From contig NZ_CP082161.1 in the NCBI RefSeq assembly GCF_023101665.1, forward strand, positions 6,820,001 to 6,884,000: a stretch of DNA of 64,000 nt, in the 5' to 3' direction. Below, piece by piece: positions 18,684 through 27,197 of this stretch. The stretch comes from Bradyrhizobium sp. 195. Lineage in GTDB: Bacteria; Pseudomonadota; Alphaproteobacteria; Rhizobiales; Xanthobacteraceae. Within the stretch, counting starts at the first letter, position 1. Each line of letters starts with the position of its first letter. Under the pieces are notes generated by a model. It saw only the letters and a program-made list of their open reading frames with translations. It ran no database searches and had not been told where the DNA came from. A program made the translations under genes and the position numbers.

Positions 18684-19661
18684 CGCGGCCGCGGCTGCGC
18701 GTCTTTCCAGCGATTTCGCGCAACCGCGACCCCAGCAAATATGTCGGCGAGCTGATGCGGGTGGCGCAATTCGCCGACCGCAACGCCTTCGAAGGCATCC
18801 TGCTGTTCGAAGGCAATGACGTGTTCGTCGAGCCCTGGGCGATGGCCCAACACATCATGGCGGCGACGAGACGATCTTCGCCGCTGATCGCCGTCAATCC
18901 GGTCTACATGCACCCGTTCACGGCGGCGAAATTCGTCTCGTCCTTTGCGCAACTCCACGGCCGCAAGGTCTATCTCAACATGATCACGGGGACGGCGGTC
19001 AGCGACTTGCAGGGCCTCGGTGACGATCAGTCCCATGCCGACCGCTATATCCGGCTCGGCGAATTCGTGGAGCTGATGCGCCAGTTGCTCGCAAGCCCGC
19101 GGCCGGTGAATTTCGAGGGGCGCTTCTACCGCGCCCTCCATCTGCAACTTCGCCCACACCTGCCGCCGGAGCTGATTCCGGAATTCCTGATCGCAGGCCA
19201 GTCCGAGGCAGCCCAGCGGGTGGCGAAGGAGACGGGCTGCATCAAGATGCAGATGCTGCCGCCCGATCTCGATCGCGGCCTCCACTCGCCCGGCATGAAT
19301 TTCGGCATCTTCGCCCGCGAAGGACGCGAGGAGGCGCGGCAGGCCGCGAAGCTACGCTTTCGCGACAACCCCGATGATCGCGAACTGCTCGCGCTCACCG
19401 TGGAGAACAGCGACTCCGTGTGGAAGCGGCATCTCTATGCCGGACAGAACGCCGAGCTCGCGGACAACGGCTACTGGCTGCTGCCGTTCCTGACCTTCCA
19501 GGCCGATTGCCCCTATCTCGTCGGCAGCTACGAGGAGATTCGGCGCGAAGCTGAAGACGTTCGCGGCGAAAGGCCTGACCACGATCATGCTCGACATGGT
19601 CGCCGACGAGTCCGAGATGCAGCACGTCCGCAAGGCGCTCGCGGCGAGCGGGATGTTTTAG
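18680..19661 (+). pseudogene. LLM-class flavin-dependent monooxygenase with a single-base frameshift near the C-terminus
   Basis: The first 288 residues match the alkanesulfonate-monooxygenase/LLM flavin oxidoreductase family (NMITGTAVSDLQGLGDD, EFLIAGQSEAAQRVA). These use reduced flavin and oxygen. After EEIRR at 19531-19546 one extra G (around 19547) shifts the frame into an Arg/Asp-rich nonsense tail that runs to 19780 through a repeat. In the alternate frame the expected ending reads KLKTFAAKGLTTIMLDMV...ALAASGMF with a stop at 19661. Removing one base restores a 326-residue protein. Either the sequence carries an error or the gene is a recent pseudogene; the shifted product may still fold. 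The start overlaps the transferase stop (ATGA), so it belongs to the NRPS operon. Confidence 0.8.
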
Positions 19662-19685
19662 CTACGGGTCACACTGCATCCACAT

Positions 19686-19772
19686 CGTCATTGCGAGGAG
19701 CTCTTGCGACGAAGCAATCCAGGCTGATTCCGGGGAAAGATTCTGGATTGCCTCGCTTCGCTCGCAATGACG
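19686..19772. repeat. Dispersed palindromic intergenic repeat, family B, copy 1
   Basis: The element begins CGTCATTGCGAGGAG and ends CTCGCAATGACG, with an inner pair AAGCAATCCAG / CTGGATTGC. Three further copies lie at 31661-31747, 49316-49432 and 50189-50268. It is noncoding and lies just after the frameshifted monooxygenase gene. Confidence 0.85.
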
Positions 19773-19798
19773 AAGGATGACGTTCCATTCGGCAAAAA

Positions 19799-20824
19799 TC
19801 ACCGCGCCTCTTCGAATCCCGCCAGCACCGAGGTCAGGTTCGCGCCGAGAATATCCGAGAGATAGCCGCCCTCCTGCACGAACACGGTCGGCAAGCCCAT
19901 CTTCGCGATGGCCTGGCCGATGCGGCGGAAGCCGGGCGTGGTGACGGCCAGTCCCTTGAGGGGGTCATGCTCGGACGCGTCGAGGCCAAGCGCGATGACG
20001 AGCGCGCCGGACGCGAACGACTCGATCGCCTTGCGCGCGACCTCCATCGCCTGCATGTAGCCATCGTCACCGGTGCCGATCGCCAGGGGGATGTTGAGAT
20101 TGGTGCCGAGGCCGGGTCCTTCGCCGCGCTCATGGGCATAGCCCCACACGTATGGATAATAAGCGATCGGATCGGCATGGATCGATATCGTGTAGACGTC
20201 GGGCCGGGCGTAGAAAATGCCTTGCGTGCCGTTGCCGTGATGGACGTCGACGTCGAGGATCACGACGCGCTCGTGCTTCTGCCGCAGATGCGCCGCGGCA
20301 ATCGCGCTGTTGTTGAGGAAGCAGAAGCCGCCGGCCATGTCGCGATAGGCGTGATGACCGGGCGGACGGCAGAGCGCATAGACGGCATCCTCGCCGTCCA
20401 TCACCATTTGCGCGGCGGTGACCGCAACGTCCGTCGCGGCACAGGCCGCAGCCCAGGTGCCCGGACCGATCGGCGCTGCAGTGTCGGCGGTGTGCCAGCC
20501 GAGCTTGCCGACGATGTGGGTTGGATAGGTGGCAGCATGACGCACGGGATGAATGTTGCCGATCATCTCCGGACCGGAATCGCCGAGCGCGGTCCAGGCG
20601 TCCCAGGCTTCGCTCAGGAACGACAGATATTCCGGACTGTGAATCCGTGCGCGCGGCCCTTGCCCGAACGTGGTCGGCTCGACCAGCTGGTGCCTGCCGT
20701 CCTTCAAGCCCTTGAGCAGGCGGTCGGCGCGCTCGGGCTGCTCGGTGGTACGCTTGACGACGCCGCGGACCAGGAAGAATTGCGGATCATGGCTGCGGTG
20801 CAGTTCGGTATGGACGGCTTTCAC
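19799..20824 (-). CDS. Histone-deacetylase-family amidohydrolase (acetylpolyamine deacetylase-like)
   Basis: The 341-residue enzyme shows the zinc amidohydrolase core: RPPGHHAYRDMAGGFCFLNN with the tandem histidines, and DVDVHHGNGTQGIFY with the zinc ligands. The N-terminal SHDPQFFLVRG and PERADRL match acetylpolyamine amidohydrolases (AphA type), which release acetate from acetylputrescine or related amines in the cytoplasm; other small amides are possible. It is alone on its strand, between two repeats. The amine-catabolism genes at 27-35 kb give this reading some support. Confidence 0.88.
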   Translation of the reverse strand: MKAVHTELHRSHDPQFFLVRGVVKRTTEQPERADRLLKGLKDGRHQLVEPTTFGQGPRARIHSPEYLSFLSEAWDAWTALGDSGPEMIGNIHPVRHAATYPTHIVGKLGWHTADTAAPIGPGTWAAACAATDVAVTAAQMVMDGEDAVYALCRPPGHHAYRDMAGGFCFLNNSAIAAAHLRQKHERVVILDVDVHHGNGTQGIFYARPDVYTISIHADPIAYYPYVWGYAHERGEGPGLGTNLNIPLAIGTGDDGYMQAMEVARKAIESFASGALVIALGLDASEHDPLKGLAVTTPGFRRIGQAIAKMGLPTVFVQEGGYLSDILGANLTSVLAGFEEAR

Positions 20825-20930
20825 TCAAACACTCCGTGATCGCTTCGACGGTGCCACAGAGTCTTGATCGCTGCGGCGGTCGGATGCAAGCAAGAAGAAT
20901 GCCGCACCTGTCGCGTGAGGCTTGATCGCT

Positions 20931-21091
20931 GCAACGAGCGAGGTGCACTCCCTCTCCCGCTTGGGGAGAGGGTTGGGGAGAGGGTGTTTCCGCAATGGGA
21001 CAATCCCCAAGAGGAGAGAGCCCTCACCCGCGCGCGGGACGATGCTTCGCATCGCCCGGGGCACGACCTCTCCCGCAAGCGGGAGAGGTGA
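20931..21091. repeat. Dispersed palindromic intergenic repeat, family A, copy 2
   Basis: This is a close reverse-complement copy of the element at 633-793, with ends of CTCTCCCGC / GCGGGAGAG type and inner CGATGCTTCGCATCG. The 304-base spacer 20825-21128 otherwise shows no gene. Confidence 0.85.
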
Positions 21092-21128
21092 ACCACCCGC
21101 GGCAATCGTTTCAACCTAAAGCCATTGC

Positions 21129-22070
21129 TCAGCAGCGCCCGCGCTGGAGACAGTGCTCGCGGCCCTGCTGATCGGTGCGGAAGGACTCGATGAAGCCGCC
21201 CTGACGCTGGGTGACGAAGACGGTCTTGCCGTCGCCGCCGCCGAAGGCGAGGTTGGTCGGCTCCTTCCCCTTCAGCGCGATCTCCCGCTCGACCGCGCCA
21301 TTGGGCTTCATCAGCGCAATGGTCCCTTTGAGAATGCGCGCGACATAGAGACGGCCGGCAATATCGGTGCGCAGCCCGTCGACGGTGTCGGGCTGAAACG
21401 CCTTGACCAGCTTTGCAGCCGTCAGCTCATCGCCGTTGATCGCATAGGACCAGATCTGGCCGTTGCTGGATTCCCCGACATAGAGCGTCTTGCCGTCGGG
21501 GCTGAGATCGATACCGTTGGTGGTGCCCATCGCGCGCGGCGCCGACATCACTTGTCCCCGCACGGTGCCGTCGGCGGCTTTCGCAATCCGCCAGACGTGA
21601 CCTTCCCTGCCCTTCCAGTTCGGATCGCTCGCATAGATCGTGCCGTCGCGGGCGATCGTGATGTCGTTGGGCTGGTTCATCTCGTCGGAGTGAAACCAGA
21701 TGCCCGGCTCGGTTGCCCCCTTTGGAATCGCGAAGATGTTGTGCTTCTTGTAGTCGGCGATGAACATGGTGCCGCCGCCATCGAAGCGGATGGCGTTGCC
21801 GACACTGCCCTCGGGCAGCGCCGTGAATGGCTCCGACGCCGCACCGCCCGCAGGCAGCCTGCCGATGGTGCCGGGCTTGCCGAGATTGACCACGAACAGA
21901 TTGCCGTCGAGGTCCGAAGCCGGGCCCTCGATGCCGAAGGTATATTCGCCGGCAGGCGTCACCTGCACGCTTTCGTACAACTTCGTTTCCGCCTGGGCGG
22001 ACGCCGTCGCAACGACGAGGAGGACGCTACTGCACAGGCACCAGAAATTCCTGCCGGATGTAATAGCCAT
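21129..22070 (-). CDS. SMP-30/gluconolactonase-like beta-propeller protein, secreted
   Basis: The protein opens with a hydrophobic segment ending SAQAE, a probable signal peptide, followed by repeated propeller blades (GPASDLDGNLFVVNLGKPG, NDITIARDGTIYASDPNW, NGIDLSPDGKTLYVGES) of the SMP-30/strictosidine-synthase-like group. These include lactonases that hydrolyse sugar lactones. The start at 22070 (MAITSGRNF) is preferred; the next ATG upstream is at 22091. Either overlaps the 3' end of the upstream dehydrogenase gene (stop at 22027), implying co-transcription. A lactonase acting on the product of that dehydrogenase is a reasonable inference. Confidence 0.8.
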   Translation of the reverse strand: MAITSGRNFWCLCSSVLLVVATASAQAETKLYESVQVTPAGEYTFGIEGPASDLDGNLFVVNLGKPGTIGRLPAGGAASEPFTALPEGSVGNAIRFDGGGTMFIADYKKHNIFAIPKGATEPGIWFHSDEMNQPNDITIARDGTIYASDPNWKGREGHVWRIAKAADGTVRGQVMSAPRAMGTTNGIDLSPDGKTLYVGESSNGQIWSYAINGDELTAAKLVKAFQPDTVDGLRTDIAGRLYVARILKGTIALMKPNGAVEREIALKGKEPTNLAFGGGDGKTVFVTQRQGGFIESFRTDQQGREHCLQRGRC

Positions 22071-24111
22071 CGCCGTCGCTACACTCGCCATTCAGGTAGG
22101 GATCGGCCGGCCGGAAGAATCGGCTGAAGCCGGGTCTGTCTACAGCGCTCCTTTGTGTCACGACAACGACCTTCGCAGCCGGTATTTCGCCGCATTCCTT
22201 GTTCGTTTTGCCAAAGAACCTGCGCTGCGGCGGGCCGGGCTTGATCCGCATCCGTGTACCCGGGACCATTTTCGCGACGAACAAATCCATTGTGTCGAGC
22301 AGGCGCGAGTAACCAGGGTCGGTCTTCGGCAGGCTCTCGCCGCCCGGCGGCATCAGCTTCTCCGCGCCGAGGCCGCGCAGGCGCATGCGCAGCTTGCCGG
22401 CATAGGGATCGCCCGGATAGATCCAGCCGTCCTGGGAGAGCATGAAGCGGAGCACCGCCACGTCCCTCTCAATCTCCGATTGGCCTTCCCTCAAACCGAA
22501 ATCGGAATGGCAGCCGGCGCAATGCTTCTCGACGAGCCCTTTGCGTAACGTCGTCAGCCGGACGCTGTTCTGCACATCCCTGGCAACGAAGGCCACGAGC
22601 TGGTCGATCATCGCCTGGCTGCGCATGTCGCAGGGCAGCGACGGTTGAGGATCACCCGTGGCGCGATCGATGCGGATCACGGTCTGGTTCTTGTCCTCGA
22701 CCAGCCAGATGGCGCCGTCCTCCGCGACCGCCATGCCGACCGGCGCGCCTTGGGGCCGGGCGCCGTTGACGCGATACCAGCCCGCGATCAGCTCATCGAA
22801 CGGCGCGGCAGCCACCTCGCCGGCGTCGGTCTGAAAGCTGCGCGTCGGCTCGGCCGCGCAGCTGACGTGGTAGCGCACCGGCGCCGTGACAGGCCTGGGG
22901 AAGCCGTGGTCATCGACGTCGTAGACCAGCAGGCGGCTTCCGGTCGGACGATAGCCGTGCAGGCCGACCAGCAGCTTGCCCTCCAGCTCCGGGAATTTCG
23001 TGCCGCGATAATACAGCATCGCGAGCGGCGCACCGTGTGGCGGCAGCAGCGAGAGCGGGGGCTTGTAGAGCGCACCTGCCGTGCAGAGCGACTTGTAGAC
23101 CCCGCCCTGCAGCACGTTTCTGAATTCGGGGCTCGGCGTCGACACGTCGTAGCAATAGGGCCAGCCGTAATGCCTGCCCTGCTCGATTGCGTTGATCTCC
23201 TCATTCGGCTTGAAGATATCAGGCAAGTCACGGCTGTTCTCGCCCTGCAGGAAGGCGTAGCCGGCATCGGGGAAATTCGGATGCAGCGCCAGCGCCATCG
23301 AGTTGCGCAAGCCGCGCGCATAGACGGTGTGCGGCGGATCGGTGTCGCCAGGCTTCAGCGCCGGGAAGACGCTGCCCGCAGGCGGCACGAACAGCCAGAT
23401 CGATGCCAAGGCGGAAGCGCCTTCGGCCGCCGCGCAGGGTTTTGTGATCGGCGCCGGTGTGATGCAGTCGTCGCTGTGCGAGCCGATGTTGACGAACAGC
23501 CGCCCGTTTCTGTCGAAGACGAACGGCTTGAGCGGATGCGCGCTCTCCTCGATCCGGGTGCCGTCGGGCAGCGCGATCCGGCGCCCGGGCATGTGACGGA
23601 TGATGGTCTCGACGGTGGCGCGCGGATTGTCGGCGAGCGGATCGAACCGGAAGATCGTCTCGGCGGTCGAGGCGTAGAGCCTCCTGTCCGGACCGATCGC
23701 GAGGCCGAACGGATATTCGATCCCCGCGAGAAGCTCCTTGAACCGCCCGCCCTGGGGCGCGCGCGGATCGAGCAGCAGCAGCCTTCCGTCGGTGTGGCCC
23801 CAGCCGCCCATGTCGGCCACCACAAACAGGTCGCGGCCCGGCACCTGGACGATCGCGCGTGGAAACTTGAGGCCATCCGCTTCGCTGGCGACGAGCCCGG
23901 CGCAAAATCCAGCCTTCATGTCGATCTGGATCCTGGGAAAAGCGAGATCACCGTTGCCGCAGGTTTCCGCGCCGATCGCATAGCCGCTGCGGCGGAGCGG
24001 CTCCGATGACGCCACCGAGATGAGCCCAGGCAGGGCCGCCAAAACCCACGCCAAGGCCCCCGCACATGCGCGCAGCCTTCGGCGTTCGCGCTCGGATGTG
24101 AAATAGCTCAC
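22027..24111 (-). CDS. Periplasmic PQQ-type sugar dehydrogenase-like propeller with C-terminal cytochrome c motif
   Basis: The 694-residue protein has an N-terminal hydrophobic signal (about residues 13-36), then a soluble-glucose/sorbosone dehydrogenase-like propeller (FPRAIVQVPGRDLFVVAD, YASTAETIFRFDPLA, NSMALALHPNFPDAGYAF, HYGWPYCYD). Near residue 540 a CAGCH haem-binding motif appears, with a Met-rich distal stretch (EKLMPPGG) that could supply the axial ligand. Family members oxidise aldoses in the periplasm and pass electrons to cytochromes; the haem suggests built-in transfer. The substrate and PQQ use are not shown by sequence. The SMP-30-like gene overlaps its 3' end. Confidence 0.78.
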   Translation of the reverse strand: MSYFTSERERRRLRACAGALAWVLAALPGLISVASSEPLRRSGYAIGAETCGNGDLAFPRIQIDMKAGFCAGLVASEADGLKFPRAIVQVPGRDLFVVADMGGWGHTDGRLLLLDPRAPQGGRFKELLAGIEYPFGLAIGPDRRLYASTAETIFRFDPLADNPRATVETIIRHMPGRRIALPDGTRIEESAHPLKPFVFDRNGRLFVNIGSHSDDCITPAPITKPCAAAEGASALASIWLFVPPAGSVFPALKPGDTDPPHTVYARGLRNSMALALHPNFPDAGYAFLQGENSRDLPDIFKPNEEINAIEQGRHYGWPYCYDVSTPSPEFRNVLQGGVYKSLCTAGALYKPPLSLLPPHGAPLAMLYYRGTKFPELEGKLLVGLHGYRPTGSRLLVYDVDDHGFPRPVTAPVRYHVSCAAEPTRSFQTDAGEVAAAPFDELIAGWYRVNGARPQGAPVGMAVAEDGAIWLVEDKNQTVIRIDRATGDPQPSLPCDMRSQAMIDQLVAFVARDVQNSVRLTTLRKGLVEKHCAGCHSDFGLREGQSEIERDVAVLRFMLSQDGWIYPGDPYAGKLRMRLRGLGAEKLMPPGGESLPKTDPGYSRLLDTMDLFVAKMVPGTRMRIKPGPPQRRFFGKTNKECGEIPAAKVVVVTQRSAVDRPGFSRFFRPADPYLNGECSDGDGYYIRQEFLVPVQ

Positions 24112-24318
24112 GGCGGCCCCCCGGACTTCCCGCGAAAAGGTGTTCCATGCCGGGAAAATGCCGTCCAGCTCAACATCACCCGCCTGTGATTAAACCTGTA
24201 ACGACCTTTGGGCCGACCAATATCCGTAAATTCCCTTACCGGGTTCGACCCGAATGTTTCGCGAAGGCTCCGGGTGGTATCGATTTGCCATCCCAGTTGC
24301 TCCCATCAGGAGGCGGAT

Positions 24319-24552
24319 ATGGTCCAGGTCTATTTTCACTGCTCCAACACCGAGGGCACCCTGATCGACCGCTACGGCGCCGCCGTGTCCAATCTCACCG
24401 AGGCGCGCGACCGTGCCTCTCAGATCATGCGGTCGATGATCCTGACGCCGAGCAACGAAGACTGGCGCGACTGGGTGATCCATGTCAGCGACGACGACGG
24501 CGAAGAGATTTTCGATCTGCCCTTCACCGCCATGCTCGGCAAGCCGCATTGA
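24319..24552 (+). CDS. DUF6894 family small protein
   Basis: The 77-residue product begins MVQVYFHCSNTEGTLIDRYG and has the compact acidic pattern of the DUF6894 family, common in rhizobia and of unknown function. A strong CAGGAGG ribosome-binding site lies about eight bases upstream, which fixes this start over the in-frame ATG at 24208. It is followed nine bases later by another small gene. Confidence 0.8.
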   Translation: MVQVYFHCSNTEGTLIDRYGAAVSNLTEARDRASQIMRSMILTPSNEDWRDWVIHVSDDDGEEIFDLPFTAMLGKPH

Positions 24553-24561
24553 GGTGATGCC

Positions 24562-24738
24562 ATGTCGATCGCTTCACTGAGCCTGTTCCGCCAGCCCCTG
24601 AACTTCGTCGCCGCCAAATGGCAGACCCTGGTCAGGGTTGCGGGCAACCCCTACCGTCCCGAGCTTCACTATATGCGCGGGCCTGGCCCAAAATGGCGCG
24701 CCAAGTATCAGGCCAGCCGGCTGAACCGCGGGCTCTGA
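24562..24738 (+). CDS. Hypothetical small basic protein of 58 residues
   Basis: The frame encodes MSIASLSLFRQPLNFVAAKW and ends SRLNRGL. It follows the DUF6894 gene by nine bases in the same direction, with a GAGGTGATG ribosome-binding site. The content is basic and aromatic, with no signal peptide. I do not recognise a family; the tight spacing is the main reason to call it a gene. Confidence 0.5.
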   Translation: MSIASLSLFRQPLNFVAAKWQTLVRVAGNPYRPELHYMRGPGPKWRAKYQASRLNRGL

Positions 24739-25170
24739 GCGCGGCGGCCTCGGCGCTTTCCAGCGATCTCCTTCGTCATGGCCGGGCTTGTCCCGGCCAT
24801 CTACGGCTATCGCATTTGAGAGCTTATCCCTGCGGCCATCCTTCGAGACGCCCGCCTCAGGATGAGGACGGAGTGCGCGGCAGCAGTTGCAACGAATACC
24901 GGTGCCGCTTAGCTCTCATCCTGAGGAGGCGCGTAAGCGCCGTCTCGAAGGACGAGGCGTGCGCGCAGGCTGTCGCCACAAGTCATATGCGATAGCCCTG
25001 CCGGCCCGGCGAGTTGGGCAGGCGGCAGCCACCTCGCGCCATCCCGCGTCTGTCTCACACCAGCCATGTCGGTCTTTGCTATCGATGTTCTCGTTGTCGG
25101 CAATGTGCCATTGTCCGCGCGCTCCGCCAATGCGGGGCCTCGCCGTCAACGCAGCACACAAGACGACATC
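24739..25170. other. Gene-poor spacer with a long inverted repeat (family D, copy 1 at 24838-24957)
   Basis: Within this 432-base spacer, CCTTCGAGACG and CCTCAGGATGAGG are answered by CTCATCCTGAGG and CGTCTCGAAGG, making a large stem-loop-type repeat at 24838-24957. A short GGCCGGGCTTGTCCCGGCC dyad lies at 24782-24800. A related element lies at 31520-31627. No gene is supported. Confidence 0.6.
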
Positions 25171-26760
25171 ATGCCTCATCAGTTCAGCCTCAACCAAACC
25201 ATCCGCAAGCCCGCCGTCACGTCCAAGGGCGGCATCGTCGCCTCGCAATCGCGGCGGGCGGCCGAAGTGGGGGCGCAGGTGTTGGCGGCGGGCGGCGACT
25301 GCGTGGATGCGATCGTGGCAACCACCATGGCGCTGAACGTGCTGGAGCCCTGGAACAGCGGCATCGGCGGCGGCGGTGCGATGGTGCTCTACCGCGCCAA
25401 GGAAAATCGCACCGAGGTGATTGATTACGGTATGTGCGCGCCGCAGAGCCTGCGCGCTGCCGACTATCCGCTCAGCGGCGAAGGCGCTGCTTCCGATCTC
25501 TTCCCCTGGCCGCGGGTGAAGGATGATCGCAACATCCATGGCCCCGGCTCGATTGCCGTCCCCGGCGTCGTTGCCGGAATGGAAGAGGCGCATCGCCGCT
25601 ACGCAAAGATGCCTTGGAAGGATCTGGTCGCACCGGCAGCCAGGCTCGCCGGCGAGGGCCTGCTGGTCGATTGGTGGACCACGGGTACGATCTCGGGCTC
25701 GGCCGCCGATCTCAGACGCTATCCCGCGAGCGCGGCCGCATATTTGAAAGACGGTCTGCCGCCGAGCGCGCCATGGGGCATCAAGGCCGAAACGCGGCTG
25801 CCGCAGGACGCGCTGAAAGCGACGCTGTCGCATCTCGCCGAGGCCGGACCGCGCGATTTCTACCAGGGTGATCTCGCCAGGAGCATCGCATCCGACATCA
25901 AGGCCGATGGCGGATCGCTGTCGGTGGAGGATCTTGCCGCATTCCGCGCTCATCTGCGCGAGCCGCTGGCGATCCCCTATCGCGAGGGCAAGGTGTTCGC
26001 GACACCGGAGCTCACCGCGGGGCCGACGATGGCGCATGCGCTGCGCCTGTTGCAGCAGAGCCTGAAGCCGGCGAGCGCGCCGGACGCGACCGCCTATGTC
26101 GAATATGCACTCGCCTTGCAAGCAGCCTTCCGCGAGCGGCTCAAGGACATGGGCGATGCCGACGGCAAGCGCTCGCTCGGCGCCGAATATCTGGCGCCGG
26201 CCTGCACCACGCATTTCTCGGTGGTCGATCGTCACGGCAACATCGCGGCCGTGACGCAGACACTGCTGTCGTCCTTCGGCTCGCGCTATGTGACGCCGCA
26301 CACCGGCATCACCATGAACAACGGCATCATGTGGTTCGACCCGACACCGGGAACCACCAACTCGCTCGCCCCCGGCAAGCGCTGCCTTTGCAACTACACG
26401 CCCGTCATCGCCGAGACGAAGGATGGCAAACGCCTCGCCGTCGGCGCCTCCGGCGGCCGCCGTATTCTGCCCTCGGTGATGCAGCTCGTCTCCTTTGCGA
26501 TGGATTTCGGCATGGATCTCGATGCCGCCATCCACCAGCCGCGCATCGACGCCAGCGAAGGCGCGATCGTGATCGCAGACGCCCGACTGCCGGAGGACGT
26601 GCGCAAGACACTGGCCGCGCGCTTCGACTATGAAGAGACCCAGGTGCAGACGTTGCCGCAGAAATTCGCCTGCCCGAGCGTGGTGATGCGCGAAGGCGAC
26701 GTCAATTCCGGCGCGGTCGAGATCTTTCAGCCCTGGGCCGACGCCGTCGCGGAAGGCTGA
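25171..26760 (+). CDS. Gamma-glutamyltransferase family protein (Ntn hydrolase)
   Basis: The protein is about 529 residues from the ATG at 25171 (MPHQFSLNQTIRKPAVT). It has the family opening GGIVASQSRRAAEVGAQVLAAGG and the autoprocessing site CTTHFSVVD, where the Thr before His348 is the predicted catalytic N-terminal nucleophile of the small subunit. The GGRRILPS and MDAAIHQPRID-like C-terminal motifs are present. Canonical GGTs cleave gamma-glutamyl bonds in the periplasm, but no signal peptide is seen here, so the protein may be cytoplasmic. Oxamate amidohydrolase or acylase activity within this family is an alternative. An upstream in-frame ATG at 25066 adds a hydrophobic segment and cannot be excluded as a start. 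Confidence 0.85.
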   Translation: MPHQFSLNQTIRKPAVTSKGGIVASQSRRAAEVGAQVLAAGGDCVDAIVATTMALNVLEPWNSGIGGGGAMVLYRAKENRTEVIDYGMCAPQSLRAADYPLSGEGAASDLFPWPRVKDDRNIHGPGSIAVPGVVAGMEEAHRRYAKMPWKDLVAPAARLAGEGLLVDWWTTGTISGSAADLRRYPASAAAYLKDGLPPSAPWGIKAETRLPQDALKATLSHLAEAGPRDFYQGDLARSIASDIKADGGSLSVEDLAAFRAHLREPLAIPYREGKVFATPELTAGPTMAHALRLLQQSLKPASAPDATAYVEYALALQAAFRERLKDMGDADGKRSLGAEYLAPACTTHFSVVDRHGNIAAVTQTLLSSFGSRYVTPHTGITMNNGIMWFDPTPGTTNSLAPGKRCLCNYTPVIAETKDGKRLAVGASGGRRILPSVMQLVSFAMDFGMDLDAAIHQPRIDASEGAIVIADARLPEDVRKTLAARFDYEETQVQTLPQKFACPSVVMREGDVNSGAVEIFQPWADAVAEG

Positions 26761-26918
26761 GCGCATCGATCGATGCTGGATCGTGCCAGCGCGCGTTGAG
26801 CGCTCGCGCGATTACGCATCTGCGCGAGCGTCACGACTCCTCCACATTCGCAGGGAACTTACCTTGACGCCGTTCATTGATTGAACGGACAAGTGCGCTC
26901 GCCCCCAGTGGAGGACAT

Positions 26919-27143
26919 ATGAAGAAATTTGCGCTCGCCGCGTCGCTGATCATTGCGGCCGGCTTCACACTCAGCAGCCCTGCACTGGCCAAGGGTGGAC
27001 ATGGTCACGGTCATGGCCATGGACATGGTCATTCGATGGGCCATCATCACCATGGCACGCCGCCGGGATGGCACCACGGGCGCAAGGTCGGCTGGCGCGG
27101 CCACGGGTGCCCGCCCGGCCTGTGGAAGCAGGGCCGCTGCTGA
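26919..27143 (+). CDS. Small secreted His/Gly-rich protein
   Basis: The 74-residue product has a clear signal peptide (MKKFALAASLIIAAGFTL...ALAKGG) followed by HGHGHGHGHGHS, HHHHG and a CPPGLWKQGRC tail. A GTGGAGG ribosome-binding site sits just before the ATG, deciding this start over 26877. The His run suggests binding of nickel, zinc or copper in the periplasm. Only two cysteines are present, both near the C-terminus. No metal-transport gene is adjacent. Confidence 0.8.
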   Translation: MKKFALAASLIIAAGFTLSSPALAKGGHGHGHGHGHGHSMGHHHHGTPPGWHHGRKVGWRGHGCPPGLWKQGRC

Positions 27144-27197
27144 CGCTCTATATCTGCTGAAGATGCAAGGCGTCGCCTGAAACGGGGCGGCGCCTTT

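Noticed and set aside
19799..20824. Histone deacetylase acting on chromatin proteins
   Set aside because: The bacterial sequence pattern fits acetylpolyamine or small-amide deacetylases better.
22645..24009. Plus-strand frame of 454 codons opposite the PQQ-type dehydrogenase gene
   Set aside because: Antisense to a recognised gene with signal peptide and haem motif; composition is Arg/Ala/Gly-rich with no motif.
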